Positions 33,632-43,157 of a DNA stretch of 64,000 nt are shown one piece after another. The number at the start of each line of letters is the position of its first letter. Position 1 is the stretch's first letter. This DNA is from a bacterium (lineage in GTDB: Bacteria > Actinomycetota > Acidimicrobiia > Spongiisociales > Spongiisociaceae), in assembly GCA_026710435.1 (NCBI GenBank), contig JAPOQZ010000254.1, forward strand, positions 1 through 64,000. Direction: 5' to 3'. The notes beneath the pieces are model-generated. The model was not told where the DNA came from, ran no database searches, and saw only the letters and a program-made list of their open reading frames with translations. A program made the position numbers and the translations under genes.

Positions 33632-34617
33632 GCTGCTCCCCTTCCCTCCGTATCCGGTTTCGATCCGTCGTCCTCCGGCTGGGTGACGTGACCCGTCAAA
33701 GCCAGGAAGACATCGTCGAGAGTGGGTCGGCGCAGCACCACGTCGCTCACCTCGATGCCTTCGGTGTCGAGATCTTCCAACACTCGGGCCAGCACAGGTG
33801 CCCCGCCGGAAACCGGTGCGACGACCACCCTCGGGCGCTCGTCGTCCTGGAGTTCACCCACCGCGACCCTGGCCAGAACTTCTCGGGTGGCAGGAAGGGT
33901 CTCGGCATCCGTCACCTTCACCTCGAGACGTTCGCCCCCTACGAGGTCCTTGAGCTCGTCGGAAGTTCCCTGGGCAATCGCCTTGCCGTGGTCGATCACC
34001 AGGACATCATCGGCCAGCCGATCTGCCTCTTCCAGGTACTGGGTGGTGAGCAGGAGGGTGGCACCCCGCTTCACCAGGTCACGAATGATCCGCCACAATT
34101 CCTGGCGGCTGGGTAGGTCCAGCCCGGTGGTCGGTTCGTCGAGAAACAATACCGGGGACTCAGCCACCAATGCCCCGGCGAGGTCCAGGCGGCGCCGCAT
34201 ACCGCCCGAGTAGGTCTTGACAGGGCGGTCCGCGGCGTCGGCAAGGTCGAACCGTTCGAGCAGTTCACGGGCCCGAGTCCTGGATCTCTTGCGTCCCAGC
34301 CGGTAGAGCCGACCGATCATGTCCAGGTTCTCGAAGCCGGTCAGATGCTCGTCGACCGCGGCATACTGGCCGGACAGGCCGATCAGCTTGCGAACCTCGG
34401 CCGGCTCACGTAGGACATCCACCCCGGCCACCGTCGCACTTCCCTCGTCCGGTTCGAGGAGCGTGGTGAGGATCGACACGGCTGTCGTCTTGCCGGCTCC
34501 GTTCGGCCCGAGCAGCGCCACGATGGTGCCCTTGCGAACCGACAGATCAAGCCCGTCCAGCGCCACCACGTCGCCGTAACGCTTCACCAATCCCTTGGCC
34601 TCGATTATGTTCTCCAC
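33628..34617 (-). CDS. ABC exporter ATPase (DrrA-like, daunorubicin resistance type)
   Basis: A 329-residue ATPase. LLGPNGAGKTTAVSIL is Walker A, TYSGGMRRRLDLAGALV the signature and VLFLDEPTTGLD Walker B, with LLTTQYLEEADRLAD as the DrrA-specific switch region. A C-terminal domain of about 90 residues (DUF4162-like) ends in LRRPTLDDVFLALTGH. Start GTG 34617. It is first of a two-gene operon with the permease. Confidence 0.92.
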   Translation of the reverse strand: MENIIEAKGLVKRYGDVVALDGLDLSVRKGTIVALLGPNGAGKTTAVSILTTLLEPDEGSATVAGVDVLREPAEVRKLIGLSGQYAAVDEHLTGFENLDMIGRLYRLGRKRSRTRARELLERFDLADAADRPVKTYSGGMRRRLDLAGALVAESPVLFLDEPTTGLDLPSRQELWRIIRDLVKRGATLLLTTQYLEEADRLADDVLVIDHGKAIAQGTSDELKDLVGGERLEVKVTDAETLPATREVLARVAVGELQDDERPRVVVAPVSGGAPVLARVLEDLDTEGIEVSDVVLRRPTLDDVFLALTGHVTQPEDDGSKPDTEGRGAA

Positions 34618-35024
34618 TGCCTACCATCCATTGACGATCACTACACACGCGCCTGGTCGGTGCCCGCTCTCCCCGATACCCGCACGGAACGCCGAGGCGT
34701 CCAGACGACCCTCCGGCGCAGGAGTTTAGAGGGTTGCAGCCTCTACCTGAATCCTGCCGCGTCGAGCTGTGCGGTCAACGACCGATAACGATGCGTTCTG
34801 AGGTTTTCCAACCAACGTGGAGAGTTTCCAGACCGCCACGACATGGGCGGCGTCTGTGTCGGCAGTTCCGGAGGCGGCCGGCAGTTGCCAACCTTGACGG
34901 CATCCACCCGGTCGAGTGGTACGACCTGTGTTCCCGGGCTGCGTACCAGTCGCTCCAAGCGAATCGGGTGCTCGGGTTCGGATCGCCTGTGCCTGGGCTG
35001 TCGCGGGGATGGTCACGACAGAAC

Positions 35025-35226
35025 TTGTTTGACTCCGCATTCTCCGGACACCTACCCGTGAATGGCTTCTCCAAACCTGTTTGGTGGCTTCTCTCGCGTG
35101 CAAACGACGGGCAAAGGTCGCTCGAGTCGGCGGGCTTGTCCAGTCCGCCGCTATTCCAGGTCAGGGAGTCTGCCAATGGCTACCCATTCGCTCAGACAAA
35201 CCCCACGTATGAAGGATCGGGGTTAG
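35025..35226. repeat. R element, copy 4 (about 200 bp, diverged)
   Basis: ATTCTCCGGACACCTACCCG at the left and ACAAACCCCACGTATGAAGG followed by ATCGGGGTTAG at the right align with the ends of copies 1-3. The interior has drifted. It ends 27 bases before the iron box of fbpC. Confidence 0.5.
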
Positions 35227-35252
35227 CCGATCGCGAACCAAGCCGACGAATG

Positions 35253-35271
35253 GTATATTAGGCTACCCTAA
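35253..35271. promoter_or_regulatory. IdeR/DtxR-type iron box over the -10 of the FbpC-like gene
   Basis: The 19 bases match the consensus TTAGGTTAGGCTAACCTAA at 15 positions (core ATTAGGCTACCCTAA). The box covers an extended -10, TGG-TATATT (-10 at 35254-35259), so a metal-bound repressor would block transcription. Confidence 0.65.
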
Positions 35272-35339
35272 CGTGTTCGATCAGGTACCGGTTAGTCACG
35301 CGAGTAGCCAGTCACGACAGACTCAGCCCGAGAGCCCTT

Positions 35340-36359
35340 ATGCCATACCTGCAGGCAAGCGACATCTCCAAACGCTTCAACGGTACGGCCGCGCTGGCCG
35401 GTGCGGATCTCGCTGTTGAGCAGGGTGAGTCGCTTGCGTTATTGGGGCCGAGCGGCTGCGGTAAGACCACCCTGCTCAGGGTCCTTGCCGGCCTAGAGGT
35501 GCCAGACCGCGGCACCGTCACGGTAGCGGGCAGCGTCCTTGCCGATGAAACGACCTTCGTCGCGCCGGAGCGGAGACGGATCGGGATGGTGTTCCAGGAT
35601 TGGGCCCTCTTCCCCCACATGACCGTGGCAAGGAACGTCGCATTCGGACTGGACAAGGCTGAGATCAATCGCGGCCGGGTCTCCGAGACGTTGGAGTTGG
35701 TAGGACTGCAGCACCTAGCCGACCGGTACCCCGACGAACTGTCGGGAGGGCAGGCACAGCGGGCGGCTCTGGCCAGGGCCCTGGCCCCGAGGCCCCGCGT
35801 GTTGCTCTTCGACGAGCCTTTCTCCAACCTCGACACCGGACTACGCACCAGGGTGCGGGGGGACGTAGCGGCGCTGATGCGTGAAGTCGGTATGACATCC
35901 GTGTTCGTCACCCACGATCAGGAGGAGTCATTCGTGGTCGGTGACCGTGTAGCCGTGATGCGGGACGGAAGGATCGTGCAGGTCGGGCGACCTGCGGAGA
36001 TGTACCAGTATCCCGCTTCGCCCTGGGTGGCCACGTTCCTGGGTGAGGCGAATGTTCTTGCAGGCGAAGCTGTTGACGGCCAGGCGGCAACCCTGGTGGG
36101 CGAAGTCGGTCTAGTCGACCCGGTGAAGGGGGCATGCCGGGTGGTGGTCCGTCCCGAGCATCTGACGGTCATCGAAGGAGATCGGGCGGTCGTGTCTGCG
36201 GTGGAGTTCTACGGGCACGACACCTCGTACCAGGTGACGCTCGCAGGGACCACGCTCACTGTTAGAGCGATCGCAGGACCGAACTTCGCGCCCGGTGATC
36301 GAGTATCGCTTGCCTACACGGGTCCCCCGGTGGTGGCATTCTCGGGCGGAGCCCACTGA
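35340..36359 (+). CDS. fbpC: Ferric iron ABC transporter ATPase (FbpC-like)
   Basis: A 339-residue importer ATPase. LLGPSGCGKTTLLRVLAG is Walker A, FQDWALFPHMTVARNVAFG the Q-loop region, LSGGQAQRAALARALA the signature and VLLFDEPFSNLD Walker B. A C-terminal TOBE-like domain covers the last 110 residues. It fits the CysA/FbpC class. Association with iron rests on the iron box at its promoter and on the FbpA- and FbpB-like genes 850 bases downstream, beyond a ferritin gene on the other strand. Confidence 0.85.
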   Translation: MPYLQASDISKRFNGTAALAGADLAVEQGESLALLGPSGCGKTTLLRVLAGLEVPDRGTVTVAGSVLADETTFVAPERRRIGMVFQDWALFPHMTVARNVAFGLDKAEINRGRVSETLELVGLQHLADRYPDELSGGQAQRAALARALAPRPRVLLFDEPFSNLDTGLRTRVRGDVAALMREVGMTSVFVTHDQEESFVVGDRVAVMRDGRIVQVGRPAEMYQYPASPWVATFLGEANVLAGEAVDGQAATLVGEVGLVDPVKGACRVVVRPEHLTVIEGDRAVVSAVEFYGHDTSYQVTLAGTTLTVRAIAGPNFAPGDRVSLAYTGPPVVAFSGGAH

Positions 36360-36466
36360 CCGATCCTGGGTTTGACCCCCCGCCTGTCAGCCGTGCGGGA
36401 AGTGCTTTGGTGGCTGTCGGTTGCCGGTCGAGCCGAACCCGGGGAACTACAGTCGATCGGGACTTG

Positions 36467-36970
36467 CTACTCGGTCTCGGCTTGCCGCGCCCCGAGTTCC
36501 TGCTCGATCATGGCCAAGCCGATCTCGCTCTCGCCGATGCGCCGCAGCCGCTCGCAGATGGTCCCGATAGTGGACTCTTCCTCGATCTGTTCGTTCAGGA
36601 AGGTCTGGAGGAATGGGAGGCTGTCGAGATCGCCGAGTTCGCTTGCGAGTCGGTAGAGACCTCTGATCTCTTCGCTTACGTGCTGCTCGTTCCGGAGTGC
36701 TTCCTCGAAAACGTGGAGAGGGCTGTCGAACTTTGACGTCGGATTGGGAATCGCACCTATCTCGACCCTCCCGTCCCTGTCAAGCACGAAGTCGATGAAC
36801 ATCTGGGCATGTACTCGTTCCTCGCCCGACTGACGACTCATCCACGCCGCCATACCAGGACGGTCGTCGGCTTCGAAGTGTGCGGCCATCTGTAGGTACG
36901 TCAGCGAAGCAGCCAACTCACAGGTGATCTGATCGTTGAGGGCTACCTCCATCTGCTCGGTCAGGGCCAT
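36467..36970 (-). CDS. Ferritin
   Basis: A 167-residue ferritin of the non-haem bacterial FtnA type. GEERVHAQMFIDFVLDRDGR supplies the ExxH of the ferroxidase centre, and the N-terminal helix ALNDQITCELAASLTYLQMAAHFE supplies the first ligands. It oxidises Fe(II) and stores it as mineral in a 24-mer shell. AGGAG lies 8 bases before ATG 36970. It is divergent from the FbpA-like gene, and an iron box lies in the shared upstream region; IdeR-type regulators are known to activate ferritin genes from such sites. Confidence 0.92.
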   Translation of the reverse strand: MALTEQMEVALNDQITCELAASLTYLQMAAHFEADDRPGMAAWMSRQSGEERVHAQMFIDFVLDRDGRVEIGAIPNPTSKFDSPLHVFEEALRNEQHVSEEIRGLYRLASELGDLDSLPFLQTFLNEQIEEESTIGTICERLRRIGESEIGLAMIEQELGARQAETE

Positions 36971-37077
36971 CGAAGTGCTCCTATTCGTCGTGTCATGCCG
37001 GGCCAATTGTAATTCCGGGGACTGTTGTAATTAGGACATGGCCGCTTCATACAGATCAGGGTCTCTATCCATAAGCA

Positions 37078-37096
37078 TCAGGGTAGCCTAAGTAAT
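37078..37096. promoter_or_regulatory. IdeR/DtxR-type iron box between ferritin and the FbpA-like gene
   Basis: GGGTAGCCTAA core; 13 of 19 positions fit the consensus. The reverse strand shares TTAGGCTACCCT with the box at 35253-35271. Confidence 0.55.
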
Positions 37097-37110
37097 ACTC
37101 ACTGGCTGCC

Positions 37111-37140
37111 TTGACATAGTAGATTTGGGCGTTCTACTGT
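37111..37140 (+). promoter_or_regulatory. Promoter of the FbpA-like gene
   Basis: TTGACA (37111-37116), an 18-base spacer and TACTGT (37135-37140). The start codon lies 70 bases further on. Confidence 0.55.
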
Positions 37141-37209
37141 ATGTCCCGCGCAAAGGATCAACACCGGAGTGCTTGGAGCACGACGGAACGGCTCGGAAGG
37201 GAGCGGAAG

Positions 37210-38214
37210 ATGAATCGTTCGGTGCTCACCATCGTCCTCGTGTTGGCAGGCATCATCGCCTACTCGTGCGCCGGCTCCGAAGACAGCATCACGGTGTATT
37301 CGGGCCGTACGGAGAACCTGATCGGCCCGCTCATCGAGCAGTTCACAGAGACCACCGGGATTGACGTTGAAGTGCGGTACGGGCAGTCGGCTGACCTGGC
37401 TCTGCTGATCCACGAGGAGGGCGACCGGAGCCCAGCCGACGTGTTCATCTCCCAGAGTCCCGGTGCTATCGGATTCCTCGCGGAGCGGGGACGGCTTAGG
37501 CCAATAGATCACGACACCCTGGCTCTCCTGCCCGCCGAGTTCCGCAATGCGGAAGGGAAGTGGGCCGGCATGTCCGGCAGGGTCCGGGTGGTGGTCTACA
37601 ACCGTGATCTCGTCGACCCGTCGGAGCTGCCCGGTTCGGTATTCGAACTAACGCAGGAACGGTTCCGGGGACAGGTTGCGGTGGCGCCGGCCAATGGCTC
37701 CTTCCAGGACTTCGTCACGGCGATGCGAGAGATCCACGGTGACGAGGTAACCCTTGGTTGGCTGAGGGGATTGAAGGCCAACGACGCGCGCAGCTATGCG
37801 AACAACACATCGATAGTCCAAGCGGTGGGCCGGGGTGAGATCCCACTGGGCCTGGTGAACCATTACTACAACCTACGAGCCAAGGCCGAGGACCCGTCTG
37901 TCGCTTCCGAGAACTACTTCTTCCCCAACCGAGATATCGGCTCCCTGATCATCGTCACGGCCATCGGGATCCTGACCACCACCGACGACACTGCCCCGGC
38001 CGACCGATTGGTCCAATACATGTTGGGCGAGCAGGCGCAAGAGTTCTTCAGCGAGCAGACCTTCGAGTACCCGCTCGCCGGCGGGGTGCAACCCTCCCCT
38101 GGCCTGCCTCCACTAGCAACCATCGAGGTTGCCACCTACGATTTCGATCGGCTCGGAGGAGGGCTGGAGCGTACGAAGGAACTCATCGATGAAAGCGGGC
38201 TCGAAGGTTCCTGA
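37210..38214 (+). CDS. fbpA: Ferric iron-binding lipoprotein (FbpA-like)
   Basis: A 334-residue periplasmic-type binding protein. The signal sequence ends in IIAYSCAGSE (lipid Cys20). ITVYSGRTENLIGPLIEQF is the usual mature start of the FbpA/FutA family, and NHYYNLR (Tyr219-Tyr220) is the tyrosine pair that binds ferric iron. ADVFISQSPGAIGFLAERG is also diagnostic. GGGAGCGGAAG precedes ATG 37210; the open frame to 37141 is ignored for that reason. The permease gene starts inside its 3' end. Confidence 0.92.
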   Translation: MNRSVLTIVLVLAGIIAYSCAGSEDSITVYSGRTENLIGPLIEQFTETTGIDVEVRYGQSADLALLIHEEGDRSPADVFISQSPGAIGFLAERGRLRPIDHDTLALLPAEFRNAEGKWAGMSGRVRVVVYNRDLVDPSELPGSVFELTQERFRGQVAVAPANGSFQDFVTAMREIHGDEVTLGWLRGLKANDARSYANNTSIVQAVGRGEIPLGLVNHYYNLRAKAEDPSVASENYFFPNRDIGSLIIVTAIGILTTTDDTAPADRLVQYMLGEQAQEFFSEQTFEYPLAGGVQPSPGLPPLATIEVATYDFDRLGGGLERTKELIDESGLEGS

Positions 38215-39796
38215 CGTCCGATCCACTCGGAGGACCGGAGCGAACCCATACCGCTGGGTCCTTACCTTCCTGGTAGGACTGGTCGGCGTGGTGTTCCTAG
38301 CCCCGACCGGCTACCTGCTCGCGGGAACCTTGAGCCTGGGCGGGGAAGTGTGGGCGACTCTCGCGACTTCTCGTACCCTCCGGCCGCTGGCCAACTCGGT
38401 GGCCATAGCAACCAGCGTCGCTCTGTCCTGCATGGTGCTGGGGACGACCCTGGCCTGGCTGGTCGCCCGAACCGATCTCCCCGGACGAAGGATGTGGAGG
38501 GTCGTGCTTCCCCTTCCCCTCGTGATTCCCTCCTTCGTTGGCGCCACTGCCCTGCTTTCGGCTTTCGGCCCAGGGGGTCTCTTACCGCTCGTCCCTAGGA
38601 CTGAAGGGTTTCTGGGTGCGTTCGTAGTGCTCACGCTGCTGAGCTATCCGTTCGTCTATCTGCCGGTACTGACTCGCCTGCACACCACCGATCCCAGTCT
38701 GGAGGAGGCCGCCCGGCTTCTGGGTAACAAACCGGTACGTATCGTCGCGAGGGTGGTACTCCCACGGATACGGAACACGATGGCGGCCGGAACGATGCTC
38801 GTATTCCTGTACGGACTGAGTGACTTCGGCGCCGTTTCCCTGATGCGATACGACACCATCACCAGGGCGATCTACTCGGCACGACTCTTCGACCGGTCAA
38901 CATCCTTCACGCTCGGGCTGGTTCTTGCCGTGCTCGCGCTGAGCGTGGTAGCACTGGAGCGAAGTTTCGGTCGCGACCCGCGTCCCGGACGATCCGGGGG
39001 GGAAGAGCAGGTCAGTTATCGGTTGGGAGCCGCTGTTCTTCCCGCTATGGGCTTGGTTATCGGAGTTGCCGGAGCGGGTCTCGTCGCACCGTTAGGGGTT
39101 TTCGTTTTCTGGGTCTTGCGCGGCTCTTCGACCGTCGGCAGCGGCTACGCGGGTATCGGTGAGGGATTGGGGTTCCTGCTCCGGCCGGTCGTGGGTTCCG
39201 GGCTCGCTGCTGTGGCGGCGGCGGTCTGTGCGGCGGCGGTCACGCTTCCCGTCGCCTACAAGGCCGCCCGGCATCGCAGCCGGGTATCGGGCTTGGCCGC
39301 AACCACCGTAACCTCGCTGTTCGCTCTTCCGGGACTGGTTGTGGCGCTGGCGATCGTCTTCTGGGCAATCCGGGCCCCGGGTCCCCTGGCAGCCCTCTAC
39401 CAGAGCTTCCCCCTGCTGGTGGCAGCTTACGTGCTTCACTTCGGCGCTCAGTCGATGCGCGCTTCCAGAGTGGCGATCGCAGACGTATCCCGGCGTTACG
39501 ACGACGCCGCCCGGACCCTCGGTGTGAAGGCCTACCGGCGGTTCTTCGCGGTCGACCTGCCGCTCATTCTGCCCGGGGTGGTGGCCGGCGCAGGATTGGT
39601 GCTGCTGTCAACCCTCAAGGAGTTGCCAGCGACCCTCTTGCTTGCGCCTATCGGGTTCGACACGCTGGCCACACGGATATGGAACGCCGCCGAGGATGGT
39701 TTCTTCGCAGAGGTCGGAATAGCGTCGCTCGTCCTTATCCTGCTATCGGGCATCCTGACCTGGGGACTGGTGCTACGTCGCGAACTGAGATTGTGA
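38189..39796 (+). CDS. fbpB: Ferric iron ABC transporter permease (FbpB-like, fused two-domain)
   Basis: A 535-residue protein with about 12 membrane segments in two similar halves, each with an EAA loop (EEAARLLGNKPVRIVARVVLPRI and DDAARTLGVKAYRRFFAVDLPLI). Single-chain permeases of this build are the rule for Fbp-type iron importers. ATG 38189 is preceded by AAGGAA and overlaps the FbpA-like gene by 26 bases. It should assemble with the FbpC-like ATPase encoded 3 kb upstream. Confidence 0.9.
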   Translation: MKAGSKVPDVRSTRRTGANPYRWVLTFLVGLVGVVFLAPTGYLLAGTLSLGGEVWATLATSRTLRPLANSVAIATSVALSCMVLGTTLAWLVARTDLPGRRMWRVVLPLPLVIPSFVGATALLSAFGPGGLLPLVPRTEGFLGAFVVLTLLSYPFVYLPVLTRLHTTDPSLEEAARLLGNKPVRIVARVVLPRIRNTMAAGTMLVFLYGLSDFGAVSLMRYDTITRAIYSARLFDRSTSFTLGLVLAVLALSVVALERSFGRDPRPGRSGGEEQVSYRLGAAVLPAMGLVIGVAGAGLVAPLGVFVFWVLRGSSTVGSGYAGIGEGLGFLLRPVVGSGLAAVAAAVCAAAVTLPVAYKAARHRSRVSGLAATTVTSLFALPGLVVALAIVFWAIRAPGPLAALYQSFPLLVAAYVLHFGAQSMRASRVAIADVSRRYDDAARTLGVKAYRRFFAVDLPLILPGVVAGAGLVLLSTLKELPATLLLAPIGFDTLATRIWNAAEDGFFAEVGIASLVLILLSGILTWGLVLRRELRL

Positions 39797-39808
39797 GGGT
39801 TGCGGATC

Positions 39809-42634
39809 TCAGTTGGCGCCCGGTGTGGGATCGGAGTGTTCCTGGTCCGCTTGGGGCTCGGTTTCCCCGCTTTGCGTCAGAGCCGACGGGGGCACCGGGG
39901 CCAGGTACCCGACGATAAGGAGCAGGACACCCACTCCCAGGAACGACACCACCCGCTCGAGCGTTCCGGTGTTGGCCAGGTCGAAGAGGAACAGCTTGAT
40001 GACCACCAGGCCCATGAGCGAGGCGCCACCCACCCAGACCATCCGCCGGGCCAGCCGCACGCCCACCACCATACCGCTGAGGCCGCCCAGGCCCCACACG
40101 ATCGACAGCGAAGCCTGGAGGGTGGTGGATTCGACCATGGAGTCGAACTCGAACGGAACTCCCGACCAATGGTGGACTGTCCTGGCGACCACCATGGCAA
40201 TCAGCACGATGCCCACGATGGTCAGAGGCGGTGCCCAGTTCCCTCCCAGGATTCCCTTGCCCGCAATGTCGGGCTCCTCGTCGGCCAGCTTCTTCCAGGC
40301 GAGAACTCCCACCGCAACCAGGATGGTGACCAGTTCCAGCGGGTTGAGCAGCGGCAGGTAGGTCAGCGGCGGGGTATGGCCGTCCGACGAGAGGTTGGTG
40401 GACAGTGCCAGCAACGCCAGAGCGAGAAAGACCGGGCCCGAGCATGCCACCACGTAGGTCCGCCAATGGACGACCAGCGGCCACCGCAACGCCAGACGGG
40501 ATAGCAGGGTACCGCCCGCCGGCGCCAGCACCGCCAGCAGGGCCATGCTGATCGGCCAAGCCCCTGAGGAGACCCGCTCGACCTGCCAGTGGACCTCGGT
40601 CCCGAGCAGGATCGCTACCACCCAGTAACCCGCTGTGTGCATGATCGGTGTCGCCCGGGGGAAGGCACCCTCGCATACTCTCAACACCGAGTAGTAGGTC
40701 ACCAACGCGACGATCCAGGCCGCCCATCCATTCCTCCCGAGGGGGTGGTCCTGTGACGTGAGCGCCAGGATCACGAACACCACCAGGGCCGGCAGCAGCG
40801 CAACTCCTACCGTCTTCAGTCGCGGCCAGTCGAGTGCCGGCGATGCCAGGGCCAGACCGCCAAGGGAGACCGTGACGAACACGATCGCGACGCTCAGCCT
40901 GCGATCCACCTGCACATGGAGCATCGTCTCAGCGAGCCCACCGAAGATCCACCATCCGACACCCCAGACAAGAGCCAGCCAGGTAAGGGTGACGGTGTCC
41001 TCCTGCCGGTCGCCCTTGCGGTCGAGCAACCGGCCTGAGAACAGACCCACTACCGCAAGCAGCATTGCTCCGAGGAAGAGTCCGTTGAGAACGGGCGTCA
41101 GATCGCCTGCTTCGGAGGCCGGTCTGTCTATGAGGTAGGCGATGAATGACAGGCCGCCCATGGCCTGCAGGATGGTCCCGCCGTAGGTGGCGAGCCGGCG
41201 TTGAAGACGAACTCCGAACCAGACGAGAACGCCACCTTGGATTACCCAGGCCACCGAGGTGTACTGAGCGCCGAGCGCGAGCGGAACCGTGAGTGCCACG
41301 AACGCAACGGAGAGCGCCACGTACGCATCTCGAAGAGAGCGGGATCCGTCGCCGAGCCGGTGGGCCAAGAAGGCGAACCCCCCGAGGATCACCGCGATCA
41401 CACCGGAACTGATCGCCGGACCGTACTCGAAGTGGTCGGTCAGGATCCACTGCAGACCGAGACCTGCGAACGGGAGACCGAAGACAAACGGGCTGGTCGT
41501 CCAATCCCTCACGTCTAGGCGCTGCCGAACGGCGAACAGTAGAGGGATGGTCAGGTAAAGGAAGACCAGGAGAGCGATCAGTGGCTGAGTGGTTGCCCAG
41601 TCAACTTCCCGATACCGGCTGAACAGCCAGAAAGCCGATACACCCAGGGTGAAGCCAAGACCGAGCAGGTTGAGTTCGGGCCAGGTCTTGAACCAGGCGA
41701 CGGCGACAACGGCGGCGCTGAGAATCAGGTAGAAGCCGAATACGAGTACATGATCTCTTGCGTTGGAATAGGCGAGGACCGGTGCGATAAAACCACCGAC
41801 GATGCCTAGCACCGCCATGGAGCGCGCATCTTCGAGCACCGCCAGCACGCCTGCACCGACGGTGATCACCACGACCGCAACTGCCGCAAAGGATGCAGGC
41901 ACCAAGTCGTACACCGCGTGCGCCACGTATGTGGTCAAGTAGAGGACCGCGATCCCACCTCCTTGGAGGCTCAGCCCGTAGGCCGGGTTGCGACCCCGGA
42001 CACGCCAACCAACTACCAGCAGCAACACACCGAAGAGGGCGACCAGTATGTGCCTCACCTGGATGGTCAGGGTTATCCATCCCTGCTCGAGCGCCACGCC
42101 CAGCAGGAAGCCGAGCCCGATCAGCGAGATCAGGACTCCCATCTTGACCGGTACGTTGCCGGTGGTGGCCCACGTCTTGGCGAGGTCGAGAGCTCGTGCG
42201 CCCACCGACGGTCCGGGCGCGGCAAGCGTTGGTGTTGTAGCCGGGACCACAGCGCCGGATGGGGCCGGCCGTTCGACAACTGCCGGTTCAGCGGCACGAA
42301 CCGGCTCGGGTCGGGTCTGGTCGGGATCCGGGAAGACCTTGCGGAGGGTCGGCCCCACCTTGTCATCCTCGAAGAGTTCCGGGGGTACTGGCGGCAAGGC
42401 AGGCTCGTCAGCCTTCGCCGACTCATCGGGGAGGCGGCGGAGATCCTCCAGTTTCTCGGAAGATAGAGGCGTGACCGATGGTCCGCGCTCGACGGCCTCA
42501 AGCCGCTCCTCAAGCCGTCGGATCCGCCCGGCGAGGACGAGACAGTAGAAGAAGGCGAATATCCCGGCGCCGAAGACTGCGACAGCGAGGAAAACAAGGA
42601 ACCCCAGGGCTTCTCCCGGTTGTGTGCCCGACAT
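39809..42634 (-). CDS. DUF2339 large polytopic membrane protein
   Basis: A 941-residue protein. One N-terminal helix (GFLVFLAVAVFGAGIFAFFY) is followed by a charged coiled segment (RIRRLEERLEAVERG) and a proline-rich linker of about 90 residues. Some 25 hydrophobic segments then fill the rest. VVIKLFLFDLANTGTLERVVSFLGVGVLLLIVGYLAP at the end is the DUF2339 hallmark. Function is unknown; a role in the cell envelope has been suggested for the family. Start ATG 42634 (MSGTQPGEALGF) is chosen because sequence before it is not conserved in style. It converges closely on the FbpB-like gene. Confidence 0.85.
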   Translation of the reverse strand: MSGTQPGEALGFLVFLAVAVFGAGIFAFFYCLVLAGRIRRLEERLEAVERGPSVTPLSSEKLEDLRRLPDESAKADEPALPPVPPELFEDDKVGPTLRKVFPDPDQTRPEPVRAAEPAVVERPAPSGAVVPATTPTLAAPGPSVGARALDLAKTWATTGNVPVKMGVLISLIGLGFLLGVALEQGWITLTIQVRHILVALFGVLLLVVGWRVRGRNPAYGLSLQGGGIAVLYLTTYVAHAVYDLVPASFAAVAVVVITVGAGVLAVLEDARSMAVLGIVGGFIAPVLAYSNARDHVLVFGFYLILSAAVVAVAWFKTWPELNLLGLGFTLGVSAFWLFSRYREVDWATTQPLIALLVFLYLTIPLLFAVRQRLDVRDWTTSPFVFGLPFAGLGLQWILTDHFEYGPAISSGVIAVILGGFAFLAHRLGDGSRSLRDAYVALSVAFVALTVPLALGAQYTSVAWVIQGGVLVWFGVRLQRRLATYGGTILQAMGGLSFIAYLIDRPASEAGDLTPVLNGLFLGAMLLAVVGLFSGRLLDRKGDRQEDTVTLTWLALVWGVGWWIFGGLAETMLHVQVDRRLSVAIVFVTVSLGGLALASPALDWPRLKTVGVALLPALVVFVILALTSQDHPLGRNGWAAWIVALVTYYSVLRVCEGAFPRATPIMHTAGYWVVAILLGTEVHWQVERVSSGAWPISMALLAVLAPAGGTLLSRLALRWPLVVHWRTYVVACSGPVFLALALLALSTNLSSDGHTPPLTYLPLLNPLELVTILVAVGVLAWKKLADEEPDIAGKGILGGNWAPPLTIVGIVLIAMVVARTVHHWSGVPFEFDSMVESTTLQASLSIVWGLGGLSGMVVGVRLARRMVWVGGASLMGLVVIKLFLFDLANTGTLERVVSFLGVGVLLLIVGYLAPVPPSALTQSGETEPQADQEHSDPTPGAN

Positions 42635-43157
42635 GGTAGCAACCACATCCCCGTGAGGGGCTGAGCAGCAGGTCATTCCTAATGAAGCTACGTGGACATC
42701 CACGAGGAAGGCCCGAGCCCCGCGGCCCGCTTGCTCGCATCGGAACGCCTTGACACGGCTACAGGTAGATGGCAGCATCGTCCATCGCGAACGCGCTTAT
42801 CAAGAGTGGTGAAGGGACAGGCCCAGCGAAGCCACGGCAACCGATCCGTTCGGTGCCAATGCCTGATCGATGAGGCAGCCCACGGCGGACTCCGCTGTCG
42901 GCGCTCACTGTGGAGCGCGTACCGACAAAGGAGAACGCCGACTATGAGCCTGCACAGAGCCGCCTGCGTCCGTTCGATACCGGGAGCCTTCCGCCTGTCA
43001 CTTGCGCCTGCGTGTCCGCGCTCTCGGGTGACAAGCCCCGGGCAACCCCGGTTGCCCTTCTGATCGCCGGCACCCGAGAGCTGGATCCGGCGCAGCAAAC
43101 CCAACAGCCCAGGGCGCTAGCCGTGTCCGGGGACACCTACACGAGGAAGGAACACGG
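42635..43157. other. Divergent gap with no recognised feature
   Basis: About 520 bases between the DUF2339 and OsmC-like genes. No promoter pair, repeat or small gene could be supported. Confidence 0.35.

Larger units (their letters stand above)
34618..35339. other. Divergent gap with an R element and the FbpC promoter
   Basis: About 720 bases between two divergent ABC genes. It holds R copy 4 and an iron box overlapping an extended -10. The segment 34620-35020 has open frames on both strands but none that looks like a protein family. Confidence 0.5.

Noticed and set aside
39735-40727. Long open frame (330 codons) antisense to the DUF2339 and FbpB-like genes
   Set aside because: It is Gly/Arg/Pro-rich without family motifs and overlaps two well-supported genes; GC-rich DNA yields such shadows.
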